Positions 35,389-49,426 of a stretch of 64,000 bases of DNA are shown piece by piece. Position 1 is the first letter of the stretch; every line of letters starts with the position of its first letter. The notes beneath the pieces were generated by a model. It was not told the DNA's origin. It made no database searches and saw only the letters and a program-made list of their open reading frames with translations. Position numbers and translations under genes: made by a program. Origin of the DNA: Gonium pectorale (taxonomy: Eukaryota; Chlorophyta; Chlorophyceae; Chlamydomonadales; Volvocaceae); contig LSYV01000012.1 of assembly GCA_001584585.1 (NCBI GenBank), positions 375,858 to 439,857 of the forward strand. Direction: 5' to 3'.

Positions 35389-38300
35389 TCACAGCTGCAG
35401 CACGTTAGCTGACCCGGTGTCGAACGTCTGCCCGACGGACATGCCGCCCGGCGCGCCGCCGCTTATGCTGGCGGCCAGCCCGTCGGGGCCCACGCTGATG
35501 CCGCGCGCCAGGTTGAGCTTGAGCTGCAGCAGGCGGATCATGTCGTTCATGATGTCGATCTGGCTGAGCCCGGTGGTGTGCGTGTCCTTGATCTCGCGCT
35601 GCCGCTCGCGCAGGATCTTGGTCGCCTCCTCCGCCTCCTTCAGCTTCATCTCGTACCTGCACGGCAGCGAATGACGGGTCAGTGCACGACGCGGGTTGTA
35701 GGACGGCGTTCGCCGCGTGTGCACGTTTGGTGCAGTGCAGTCCGTTGTGGGAACTGGCGCGTCCGCAGGCCTTCTACCGTATAGCCGCAGGGGCATCAGG
35801 CGGGAGCCTTCGAGCGCACCCACTTTTCGCGCAGGCGCTCCGCCGCGGGTCCGCTGGTGACCTTCTTGATGTTCTGGTCGGTGGTGTGCAGCTGGCAGTG
35901 CAGCAGGTGGTACTTGGACTCGTTCTCCGACACCTCGGCCTGGTAGGTGGGGCGCGATGGGGAGGCAGAGGCAGGGGTCGGGCATTCACGAGGAAGGGCA
36001 GGGAGACTCACGGCTCATCCCAAGCAGTTGTGGAACCGGCATGAAGGTTCTTCACGCGCTGAAATCTCTTCGGTGGGAAGCACATGCAAGGGCAGCCGAA
36101 GCCCAGCCGCCCCAGCTCATGAAAGGTGGCGACTGCTATAAGGCTGCCCAAGGGCGCTGTGCGCTTGCCGTACTACCGGATCGAAACCGTCTTTCATTCA
36201 CTGCAGAACACACAGGTCAGCCTCTAGCAAGTTAATTCATGGAGCACGATCGGCCGTCCCCGTGACCGTGGCCCGGGCGTTGCCGGTCTGAGACAGTCAA
36301 ATACATACCTCCCGGCCCGAATCAACGACAACATCTTTGGTGTCTCAGCGGTACGCTGGCAATCTGTTAGGTTAACTCCAGGAAACAGGCCGGGCGACCG
36401 GACAGCCTCAGAGCCAATCTAGCCGAGTGCCAGCGCATGGCTGAGACACCAAAGGTGTTGCGGTTGGTTCGGGCCGGGAGCGAAGTAACCGACTGTCTCA
36501 GGCCGGCACTGCCCCTGCCCCACGCGGATGGCGGACCGTTGCCATAAATGAACTCGTCAGAGACTGAATCGTCTGTCCCTCTGTGAAGCAAAGGCAATTT
36601 CGTTTCGGTAATACGACGACAAGTAGCTTCTGGAGTCCACTGAAATCGGAGCGTTCTCAGAACAGGCTCATTGAATATCGTTCGAGTCCCAACTGCCCTA
36701 CAACATTACAAAGAATTGTGCCCGGTGGTGTGAGGGTTTGGAGGCGGGGCGCCTCACCTTGAGCCCCGTCACCTCCGCCTCGAGCGCCGCTGTCCGCGCC
36801 TCAAAGGTGGCCACAACGTTGTCGTACGCGGTCTTCTTTTCCGTGTACTTGGCCTCGAATTCCTGTACGAAAGTACGGCAGTTCCAGTCCTATCGTACAC
36901 GCACAACGCTGCATGATGGCGGGAGATGTGAGCCAGTCGCTGCCGGCATTGCAAACGTGCAAAACTGCGCATTCAAAACCCTGGACCGCACGGTCGTACC
37001 CATGGGTGCCACGCGTACCGCGAAGTCTTGTCGTACGGTTCGCAGCTTCTTGATCTGCGGCGCGAGCTGCTGCTTGCGCTGGTTGATGGCGTTGTTGATT
37101 TCCTCCACGGTGCGAGAGATCTCGATCAGCGTCATGCCCTTCTCCTCGTCCATCTGGCTCTTGGCCTCCGACACCTTCTCCAGGTGCTGGGCCACGTCCG
37201 TGAAGCCCTGGATCACACGTACGGGCAGTGCGTACAGTATTGCTTGCTTTGGCGGTCACATCTCTGTTATGCAGCTGTAAAGGATAGACGGGACAGACGC
37301 GTTCGCGAGTGAACCACGGCCGCCCCCGGCTCGGAGCAGCTACGTAGCGTAGCAACGGAGAACGGCTGAAGCGCGCTCTCACTCAAAGCCCACAAGAGAG
37401 CTTGGTGTAGGCGCTCACACGTCATGACGCCCCTCGGCGCTGGCTGTTGCGGGCCGCCCCCGCCGCTCACCGAGATGCCCTGCTGCTTCTCGATCTTCTT
37501 GACCTTGTCCACCATTGACGACTCCTGCGCCGCCAGCAGCTCCTCGGTGTGCGCCAATACAAACACCTCAGCCTCCAGGTCGCCCAGCTCCTTCTTCATC
37601 TTCTTGTAGCTGCGGAGGCGGGTGTGGGGGGTGGCAAGGTTCGCAGGACTTTCTCGCTAGAGCAGCTCGGGGCGCATGCCTGTCTGGTCGTCCCAGCGCG
37701 ACCCCGTCGGAGCCCGCAAGCCCGGGGTGGGGGGCGTGGGGGCCCACGGGGCAGAGCATCAGTAGTGCCCATGGGGGCTGGCGTCAAGGTGCTCAGGACA
37801 TGGCGAGCGGTGCCTCCTGGTGGCCACACCACGTGCTGCTGCCTTCTCCTCAACGTCAAGACGCCGTGCAGGGTCGCGACGACGAGAAGCCATGCTCGGC
37901 GGCACTGACGGGGCGTTCCGGTCTTGTCGCGGCACCGCACACATGTCCCGTCCCAACATGCTTAATACGCCCAACGGGGCCCGCCCACATCCCCGGCAGT
38001 ACACCCACATTGGCAGCTTGCTCTTCATGCTCTCATACTTATTGCGCCACTCCTCCTCGCTGAAAACCGCGCCGGAGCCGCCGCCTGTGCACCAAGAAAG
38101 AGGGCCCCGGTTAACAGCCGGGAGACAGGGCTCAGCCCTAGCGATGTGGGCCAACAGCCCGTGACCATGAAGCGCGCCGTCACCTTTCGAGGCAAGCACC
38201 GGAGCCTCGGCCCCGTGCGCCAAGAGCTGTCAGCCGGGGTGCACCATAATTGATGACGCCACAACGCGGATCCCACGTACACCATGCCGCCCCGGATCGC

Positions 38301-41300
38301 CACCCCGCCGTACCTTCGGCGTTGAGCTTGTCCAGCTGCTGCGTTAGCGCCGCCTTCTTCTCCTGCAGTCGCTCCTGTTTGGCCATCAGCTCCTCCTTCT
38401 TGCGGGAAGCCACCGTGGCCATCTGCTGCGCCTGGCGGAGCTGCAGGTAGGCCTTGTCGCCCTGCGGGGACGGAGGCCGACACGGATCCCGAGGCAGGCT
38501 TCGAAACAGACAGCGTCGGGTGGAAGGAGTCGGTCCACGCCCATATGTACACCGACCTGGTGAAACTGTCACATAATGGGGCTTCAAATGCGATATAGGC
38601 CCAGATCCCTAGTCTCCTGGGGCTTCAAATGCGATATAGGCCCAGGCCCCAGTCTCCAATTCTCTCTCCGTCACACCTGGCGCGCCTTGTCCTGCGCGAC
38701 CTTGCGCTCCGCGATCTCCTGGATCTGGTTGTGTAGCGTGGTGGCCTGCATCTGCAGCCGCTGCAGGTCCATCTCGGTGGAGATACCCGACGCGAGCGCC
38801 TCGGACAGCGCGGTCAGGCGCTTCTGCCGCTTCTCCACCTCCTTAGGGTAGCGTTCGTGGATCTGCGAGGCGGTGACGGGAACACGGCGCGGCGGCACAG
38901 GCGGCTCGGCACAGGTACCGTACTTTCAAGGACGGAGTGACGTTCGGAAACGGGGATACCCATGACATCGTGGCTGGTTTTTATGGCCGGTTTGCACCAA
39001 GGGACTGCAAATCAACGATGTTGTCCATGGGTGCAAACAGACAGGGCCACAACCGATGGGCCCGCCTTTGGACCGCAACGGATGGGAGGGCCCGCTGTGT
39101 CTAATCCGAGCCTAGGCGTGCGCGTGCAGGGCACGCCGCCCACCTGCGCGCGCAGGTTCTTGACGTCCTCGCTCAGCGTGTCAAGCAGCTTGACGGCCGA
39201 GCCCTCTTGGTACGACAGCTGCAGCTCCCGCAGGCGCGCCGCGGCGCGGTGGTAGGCCGCCTCCGCCTTCTCTTGCAGCGCCTTCTGGGTCTGTTACCGG
39301 GGTACAAACAAGGGCAGGGGATGCTTGAGGACATGTGCTTGATGAGGGCAGGCTGGCATCTTTCCAGGCTGGCAGCTTTCCAGCTACAGCGGCCAAGCTA
39401 GCGTTGTCTGTGCTCCGCCGGCTCCCGAGATAAAGAGTTGAACATGGATCGGTGTCGATTGGCGTCGCTGGCATGGGCATGGGCAGCTTACGTGAGATCC
39501 AAGCACGTTAGGCCACGCCTTATCCGCGTTCACCCGGGCCCAGGCGGTGCATACTCTCAACAAGTAGCCCACGCACATCATCACCCTACTACAATTATCC
39601 TTGTCCCCTACCTGGATTGCCGTGGACAGGTCGACCTCCTGGTCCTGCTGCTTCCGCAGGTTCGTGCAGACCTCCATGTAGCTGCTGCGGTCGGGCAGCT
39701 TGTCCACCGCCGCCTTGGCGCGCTCCACCTTTTCGTTCAGCCGCTCCTTCTCCTCCTCCAGAGACTTGATTTTATGCTTGAGCGCAAGCGTGTCCCTGTG
39801 GATGCGCGGTGTGGCGGGTGCACGTGAGCGGGATTCACGGATTGGCCGTATGCTCACTAGAGGAGCTTCGGGCGCATGCCTCCCATACGCGACAGGACAG
39901 CGCAGAAGGCTCCAGAACTGGCGCGACGATTGGATTCCGCGGATAAGCTTGGGCGCCCACAGAGCTTTGGGCCGGGATTAGCAAAAGGCATCCTTTCACA
40001 ACCCGCAGCCCCCGCTGGCGCGCAGGCTGCCGGGAGTCGTGTGAGCTTGCATCAACCCAGGGGGGGCCACACACTTTGAGAGGTTCTTGATTGCGTCGCT
40101 GCTCTTGTGCAGCTCCACGAACTCCTGCTGCATGCTCTTGATCTCGTCCTTGAGCTCCATGATATCCGGGTCGAAGTTGAACTCCTCCGGCATCTGCGCA
40201 ACCGTGTTGGGAGGAGGTCAGTGATCACAAGTCGGCTACAGGCGAGCGAGGGCATCAGAAGAGCCGCGCCGGAGGACAGAGGTGGGAATTGAGCTGGGTA
40301 GCGCATTGAAGGGTTCTCGTTTTCAGCCCAATAAGACGGGGAAGAAGCGAGGTTGGAGGCCAGGGGGGACAGCAAAGATTACCGCTTCACACGCCCGCGG
40401 AGAGACAACCCAATTGCCGCCCCGAGGGGTCGGCTAAGGGCCTGCCGTATTGCTATGCACCATGTGCAATCCCATTGCACTGTCATGTCCCGCAGGTAAG
40501 TGCTGTGCCTCCCATTTTGAAAATGCGGATCTCGCGATAAACGAGCACGGAACAAGCGTTGTCTCTCGTGGGTGCCTCAAGCGCCCCTCCCTTTGCAAGA
40601 GCACAGTCACGCCAAGCTGCTGCATGGTGAAATCCCGATGCAACAAGTCAACGGCGCCACAGCCGGTCTAGCATTGCCCCAGGCTGTCACCTCCAGCCCT
40701 AGCTTGACAGCAGCCAGCCAATGCCCAGGGCTGCGACACAGCCATATCCCTCCGCCCGCCACCCACTGGATCCCGGCGCAACAGTCGATGCAAATGCCCT
40801 AGACTGTCGCACTTCGCCGCGTCCTTGCTGCGCCCTTGCGACGTAACCGCAGGCCCCATCCCAGTCCGCCAGCCAATACTCACGTCTGGGAAGCTGAGGT
40901 AGTAGCCAACGAAGGCACGCTTCTCCAGCAGCTGCGGCTGCGGAACCACCCATCGCAGGATCTGATACATCGTCTCACGGTCGCCCGATGCCAGGAGCTG
41001 CCGGAACAGGAGCCTGGGCGTTGCGGGAGGGAAGGGGTCAAAGCGAGGACGGGTAGGGTAGAGACGCGTGAGGATACAAGAAGCACGGCCGCGTGGGAGG
41101 AGGAGGCTCTGAGGGCGTAGCGGTAGGGTGTGGGAACCGATCAGAGAGGTTGCTGCGCGGGCGTGCGAGCGGGCGTGCCAAGTAGTGACCCCAACACTGG
41201 TCTCGGATCCGGAGAGCTATGAGGCGGTTCACGGACGGGAGCAGCGAGCAGAGAGCTACAACGTTCTAACATGGGTTAAGCTCCAAGGTACTTCGTTCAA

Positions 41301-41795
41301 CATGGTGGCCACCCCCCACCCGCCTCACCCTGCACCAGCGTCACAGAGCCACAGCCAGTCCCCACCCACACGCGGAGAACGCACCGCCGGGTCACTTACG
41401 GGTCCTGCACATTCGGCCGGTACTTGATGATTTTCAGAAAGCCAATCAAGCGATCGGCAGTTTGATCCGGCACCTCCTTCGACACATCCACTTTCTGCGG
41501 GGGAAGCGGTCGGCACGCTCACACACATGCCACGCATGCTGCCCGGCCCCCGCACTGTCACCGGCGTCCCACCTGGTGCTTTGGGCTGATCGCCGTGAAT
41601 ACGTCACTCAGCAGCTGCAGCAGCTCCGCGGGGCCCTTCTCCCTGTACATGAGAAGCCGCGGTGCAGGCGGGTCAAAAGCTGCACGCCAGATGCTTCTGT
41701 TCCCGGTAGGCTCCTTACGTGAATTGCAGTAACGACATATTGTAGGAGAAGGGCGGCAGCCCGAGGCTGTCGACAATGTATGATACATCTCCCAT
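35389..41795 (-). CDS. IFT81: Intraflagellar transport protein IFT81, 682 aa
   Basis: Fifteen exons in transcript order: 41795-41719, 41642-41573, 41494-41400, 41013-40884, 40193-40075, 39795-39612, 39290-39144, 38862-38677, 38461-38314, 38084-38009, 37609-37471, 37207-37019, 36862-36758, 35939-35824 and 35656-35389. The 2049-nt CDS closes exactly and has the expected IFT81 length. It begins MGDVSYIVDSLGLPPFSYN, followed by FTEKGPAELLQLLSDVFTAI, the calponin-homology-like N-terminal domain (about residues 1-125) that binds tubulin with IFT74 in the IFT-B core. The rest is coiled coil rich in Glu, Lys, Gln and Leu (KHKIKSLEEEKERLNEKVER, EEEWRNKYESMKSKLP), ending in a Gly-rich tail. It acts in anterograde transport of tubulin for cilium assembly. 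Intron 13, between exons 13 and 14, holds a foldback element. Confidence 0.95.
36163..36624. mobile_element. Foldback (long inverted repeat) element in IFT81 intron
   Basis: The left arm, about 36163-36361, is an imperfect inverted copy of the right arm, about 36428-36624, with a 66-bp loop. The best-paired inner part includes CTCCCGGCCCGAA and CTTTGGTGTCTCAGC with their complements. Pairing continues outwards through GAGACAGTC and TGCCGG blocks to CGAAA near both ends. Divergence between arms suggests an old insertion. No transposase is present, so it is non-autonomous (foldback/MITE-like). It lies wholly within the intron between exons 36862-36758 and 35939-35824, so the IFT81 transcript contains the hairpin before splicing. 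Confidence 0.8.
38577..38658. repeat. Tandem duplication in IFT81 intron 8
   Basis: GGGGCTTCAAATGCGATATAGGCCCAG occurs twice in direct orientation, separated by a short AGTCTCCT-containing spacer that also recurs. It lies in the intron just 5' of exon 9 on the plus-strand map. Confidence 0.8.
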
Positions 41796-42265
41796 TTTGC
41801 TCGGTCTTCAACTATATGTGATTATGCGCTTATGTGGTCGCTCCTATAATGGTTGAACCCAAGGAAAGACGAGGAGCTTCACCAAAAGAAACTCGCTTAG
41901 GAACTATCGGAGGGATGCCTTTCACGTTTTTTACGAGCCTGCTCTCCCGGTCCTCTAATTGCTTGCAATGCCTCAAGTCCTAGAAGGATGTACGGCGAGG
42001 ATGTAAGGCGCCATTATCTTTCTCCTCCTTTGACCCTAAACAAAGGGATACGGTAAATATTCCTTGTTTCGCACAGTGGTTCAGTCCTGCCTCAGCACAT
42101 CCGCAGTACATGGCCACGCATGGGGCACGGACATGGCGCCCACACAAAACCCCACGTTGGAGTCCGGTAAGGGGATTTAGCAATGAGGTGTGATGCTGCG
42201 GGAAACTGTATTACACTCGGGTTGCGGGTCGCGGGATTTTGTTGAGCAGGGCAACTGGAACGGCC

Positions 42266-42307
42266 CTGCGGTACTTGGGCCCGGCTCTGCGGTACTTGGG
42301 CCCGGCT
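42266..42307. repeat. 21-bp perfect tandem duplication upstream of IFT81
   Basis: CTGCGGTACTTGGGCCCGGC plus T is present twice head to tail. It lies about 470 bases upstream of the IFT81 ATG. Function unknown. Confidence 0.85.
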
Positions 42308-42567
42308 GAGGTGCTTTTACCCCGCTGCGGCATCAGAACGATTGCTTATGTCTCCGTTCGGGTGGCGTGGTCCATCTTGCCGAATTTGCTCACAAGCACC
42401 CAGCCTCTTCGGATCCGACGTCTCCCAAGCGTCGCGCCTTCGGGTATGTATTGACCATAGACCTTTCGTTGCAGATTACTTCTGTCGTGCGTGGAGGCTC
42501 GCTGCAGCAGGGGCACTTGGGAGTTGGGACTGACAAGTACCATTTGAACGCGGAACAGAATGCCCTG

Positions 42568-42572
42568 TTACA
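42568..42572 (-). terminator. Candidate poly(A) signal of the thiolase gene
   Basis: TGTAA on the minus strand, about 690 bases after the thiolase stop codon. Confidence 0.3.
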
Positions 42573-43257
42573 TGTCACAACGAGGCGATACACGGGGCAT
42601 GAGCGGCTGGCCGGTCCCCTACCCAGCCGGGAAGCATCGCTCACAATAGCAACCCCGTCAAAGGACTGCTCAAACGCAGACACGCTCTGGGCTAGTGACT
42701 CTCACCATATTTACGCAGGAGAAAAATGTGTCCCCTACGAAACAAGTCACAAAAAAGGAAGAGGTGGCAAAAAAATACGACACGTGTTTATTGCATGGAG
42801 AGCCAGCTGCGTGCCCTTCAAACCGAGGGATGACCGAACTCCCATGCCTGCCTGCGCGCCACGGTGCTACCCTTGGCGCGACAGGATCCACGGTACAAAC
42901 GAATACGCCAGTACACGTTGCAACAAAGGGTCGAAGACAAAATGCGGCAGCACTAAAGCGTGCAGACTGCAAATGCAGCTCCCGCACACCCACACCCGCG
43001 CCCAAAACCCTACTCCCAACCACGCAAACTGTGTCCTTTAACACGCGCACGTAAGGGGTTTAGTCCTCTGAAGCACGACAGCTCGCACCGTCCGTCCGTC
43101 CGCTTACCCACCTGTCCATCCCCCATATAGCTGGCCGCCCGCCGCACTCAGTTAGGCTTCCTCCACAACCCAGTCAAGCTACTCCACATGGTCGTCCCGC
43201 CACTCTCGCACCCAGCCGCACCTACATCCCGAGATCCGCTACACCACAACCTCATCC

Positions 43258-46808
<3,551 letters not shown>

Positions 46809-46900
46809 TGTAGCTGAATCCGTGCGAATACAGAAGAAAGCAGTGGCTGAGCTAAATGCGGCGGAGATACTGAAGCGATTGTGAAGGAATTAAAATGCTA

Positions 46901-46977
46901 GGAGGGCGCGGCAGTTTGGGAGAGTGGCACTCGTCGGTTAACACGTCAGGCAACGACTGCCGTAATGGTTTCGATGC
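46901..46977 (+). repeat. Dispersed repeat R3, copy 1
   Basis: GGCAGTTTGGGAGAGTGGCA followed by GTTAACACGTCAGGCAACGA is about 85% matched by 49132-49211 in the same orientation, 2.2 kb away. A short GCGAGCC/GGCTCGC hairpin follows. Confidence 0.65.
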
Positions 46978-48464
46978 GCGAGCCTCCGTCAAGGCTCGCG
47001 TGAACAGAATTTGATTGCAGCAAAATGAGCCGGGCTCGCCCGCAGCTGACGCGCCTTGTCCACAGCGGCCAACTCCAGTTCCCGTGGGACTTCAGGCTCT
47101 GTCCGCGCTTAGAGAGGCAGCGTTTGGCAACTGGCACCAGGCGGGGTGGCTGAGTGACCCATGAAGCGGTCCCGGATTTCCACTCCGGGAACTCCCGAGC
47201 CCTCAACGTGCGACGCGACCCGTTTCCTTCCCCCAGCCCTGCAGGGCCCTGCTGCCGTCCCTGCGCCATCAGCAATCGCTGGTGAGCCACGGCACATAAG
47301 CCGTTTCCCTACGTCCATGATTTCTGTTACTTGTGCACTGCAGGCCCATTTCCCTTGCTCCTGCACGGATAACACGTTACAGTACTTCAACGCGCAACCC
47401 TGCACAACCAGTGCCCCCTGCCCACGCCGATCCTGTTGCTTGTTTGTGACAGCAGCCATGGCTACAGCAATAGCAACTCCCCCTCCACCCCGCTTCCGCA
47501 TACCGTGAAAGGGCCAAGGCCAGGCCCGGCAGACCATACAGGACATCACTATGGCCATCGAGAGCAATACCTACGTTCCCATCAGCGAAGAGACTCAACA
47601 TGACACTCGATGGGTAGGGGCAGTGGGCCGATGACTGTTGGAGGCCCGACACTCGCGTGCGGGTGCGGTTGGAAAGTATATGGTCTAGCGCCTTCCGGGG
47701 AAGATGACCGCTATGGGGAGCCATACCGCCGCCGCCGCCAGCTCTGGCGGTCAGCTTTTTTGGGGGGGGGGAGCTGGCCGCCGACCTCCCAGCACTTCCG
47801 TTGCTTGAACTCCTGGGCATTCGAGCCGGTCCTTGGCCTCAATGCCTCCAAGCCCGTGGTACTCCCAACATCTTGGCCGTCTTATCCGGAAGGCGCTAGA
47901 CCGTTCACATGCACCCACACCCGCCCGTGGGCATCAGGCCGCCATAGGCTCACCACCTGTACCCGTCGAGGCACCGGAACACGTCAATGCACGTGTTGCC
48001 CTCAATGGCCGTAGAGATGCCCCGTATCGTCGTCTGGTACGGCCTGAACTTGGTACTTCCACAGTCTGCGGGAGTGGGGAGGGGGTGCAGATGCTTTTGC
48101 TGTGGCCATTGCATCTTCATACACCAATGGTCGCAGGTGGAGGCGTCGGCGTGGGTGTTGGCTGCGCGCCACCATGAGGCGACCCACCAGGCCGCCACGA
48201 CGGCAGCCGGCAGCAGTGCGGCACGCCTGGGCTTGGCCGCCGCGGCCGCTCTGCACGCGCAAAGTCCGGGTCTATCCTGGCCCTACGTGGCAAACCAGCA
48301 CGTGGGGCTGCAGTCCACCGGCGGCAGACCGGCAGTCCACCGGCGTGGTGCTGTGCTTCTTAACGACACGAGACCGCTCCTCCCATACATGCCCCTCTAC
48401 GTGCCCGGTGCCCCCCCCCCCAACTTTTTGTGATTTCTTGTTGTTGGTATGGAAAAAGCAATAG

Positions 48465-48545
48465 AGAAGGGAAGGCCACCTGTACGGTCATATACACCCG
48501 AAGGTGCAGGTTTCTCTTTTTTTTGCGACGTTTCCAGTAGAAGCA
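48465..48545 (-). repeat. Diverged R1 relative
   Basis: The order AGAGAAGGGA, GTACGGTCATATACACCCGA, GCGACGTTTCCAGTAG parallels the R1 family, but with an inserted GGTTTCTCTTTTTTTT tract. It lies 370 bases before a clear R1 copy. Confidence 0.5.
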
Positions 48546-48910
48546 ATGGCGGGCTCAGAAGGGGTGGCGGGCTCAGAAGGCGACGATAAGGAGCTCGTAG
48601 CAGTGTGAGTATTCCGGTAGGGGAGAGTGGTGATGGATCGAGTGGCGAGTGCGCATGGGGTCAGTAACACTGATGCCAGCTCCTTGAGCTGCACCGGGCT
48701 TGCTATCTACCTCGACAACACAGCAGCGTCCGTGAAGCCGAGCCCTGCCGAGCTTGATCCCCCGTTTGATTACCAACTCCAGACATACGCCAGTTCACAC
48801 CGTGTGAGTGACGCCATAGTAATACGACATCATGTGATAGTAGGATAACTCTGGGCAGGAGGGGCAGGGGAGACTCTGGGTCATGCTCTAGCGCCGACCT
48901 ACAACTATGA

Positions 48911-49030
48911 AAAAAGAGAAACCTGCACAGAAAGAGGGAGCCCGCCTCTACGGCCATACATGCCCGAAGGCGCGACGTTTCCAATAGGGCGGGCGGGTAC
49001 AGAGCAAGGCAAGTGACGGTCGTCCCGCCC
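48911..49030 (-). repeat. Dispersed repeat family R1, copy 3
   Basis: AAAGAGAAACCTGCACAGAAA through GGGCGGGCGGGTACAGAGCA and on to GTCGTCCCGCCC; nearly identical to 11611-11740. The minus-strand frame encodes PALLETSRLRACMAVEAG, conserved in the other copies. Confidence 0.7.
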
Positions 49031-49131
49031 GTCGTCGTATGCTTGAGCACGGTATGGTAAAACACACCGTGTCACCTCCCAAGCTGTCGGCAGAGAGACT
49101 GAGGCGAGTGTGACGTAAATGTGAATGCCAT

Positions 49132-49211
49132 GAGGGTGCGGAAGTTTGGGAGAGTTGGCACTTACCGGTTTAACACGTCAGGCAACGACTGTCGTAATAA
49201 TTTCGAGGCGC
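49132..49211 (+). repeat. Dispersed repeat R3, copy 2
   Basis: Direct repeat of 46901-46977 (TTTGGGAGAG, then GGTTTAACACGTCAGGCAAC, then TCGTAAT), about 220 bases upstream of the C2-protein start codon. Confidence 0.65.
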
Positions 49212-49426
49212 AAGGCTCTTGGTGGTCTAGGAGCCTGGGACTCGGCCAGAACCTCGGTCAGGCTAATATTTACAAGCAGATTAATCAACCCGCTTGCGAA
49301 GGGCGGGCTGGACCCGCACCAACCACTGACCTTCCTTGCGGCGTACGTACATAAACATTCGCATGTTTTAGTTGTATTGAAGTGGGTTGCATCTTGGTCA
49401 TCAGCTAGCCACGCTGAGCGGTGCAA

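Larger units (their letters stand above)
41796..43257. other. Intergenic: IFT81 promoter and thiolase 3'UTR
   Basis: No coding exon recognised. It contains a perfect 21-bp tandem duplication at 42266-42307 (CTGCGGTACTTGGGCCCGGC T, twice) and a candidate reverse-strand TGTAA at 42568-42572 for the thiolase. The first 300 bases next to the IFT81 start are AT-richer and presumably promoter. Confidence 0.5.
46809..49426. other. Intergenic between divergent thiolase and C2-protein genes, repeat-rich
   Basis: 2.6 kb with no gene I can support. It holds two copies of a repeat around TTTGGGAGAG and AACACGTCAGGCAACGACTG (46901-46977 and 49132-49211), an R1 element (48911-49030) and a diverged R1 relative (48465-48545). 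There are also G and C homopolymer runs (47763-47772, 48411-48421). Long open frames such as 47161-47508 have no recognisable features. Confidence 0.5.

Noticed and set aside
47140..47215. Second tRNA-like stretch (GGGGTGGCTGAGTGACCC)
   Set aside because: A short hairpin (TCCCGG/CCGGGA) exists, but the T-loop consensus, a proper anticodon arm and an acceptor stem are missing. It might be a degenerate SINE head; not supportable.
48546..48610. First exon of the C2 gene at MAGSEGVAGSEGDDKELVA
   Set aside because: Donor phase does not fit the next exon and the sequence abuts a repeat. The exon at 49427-49460 fits phase and C2-domain sequence precisely.
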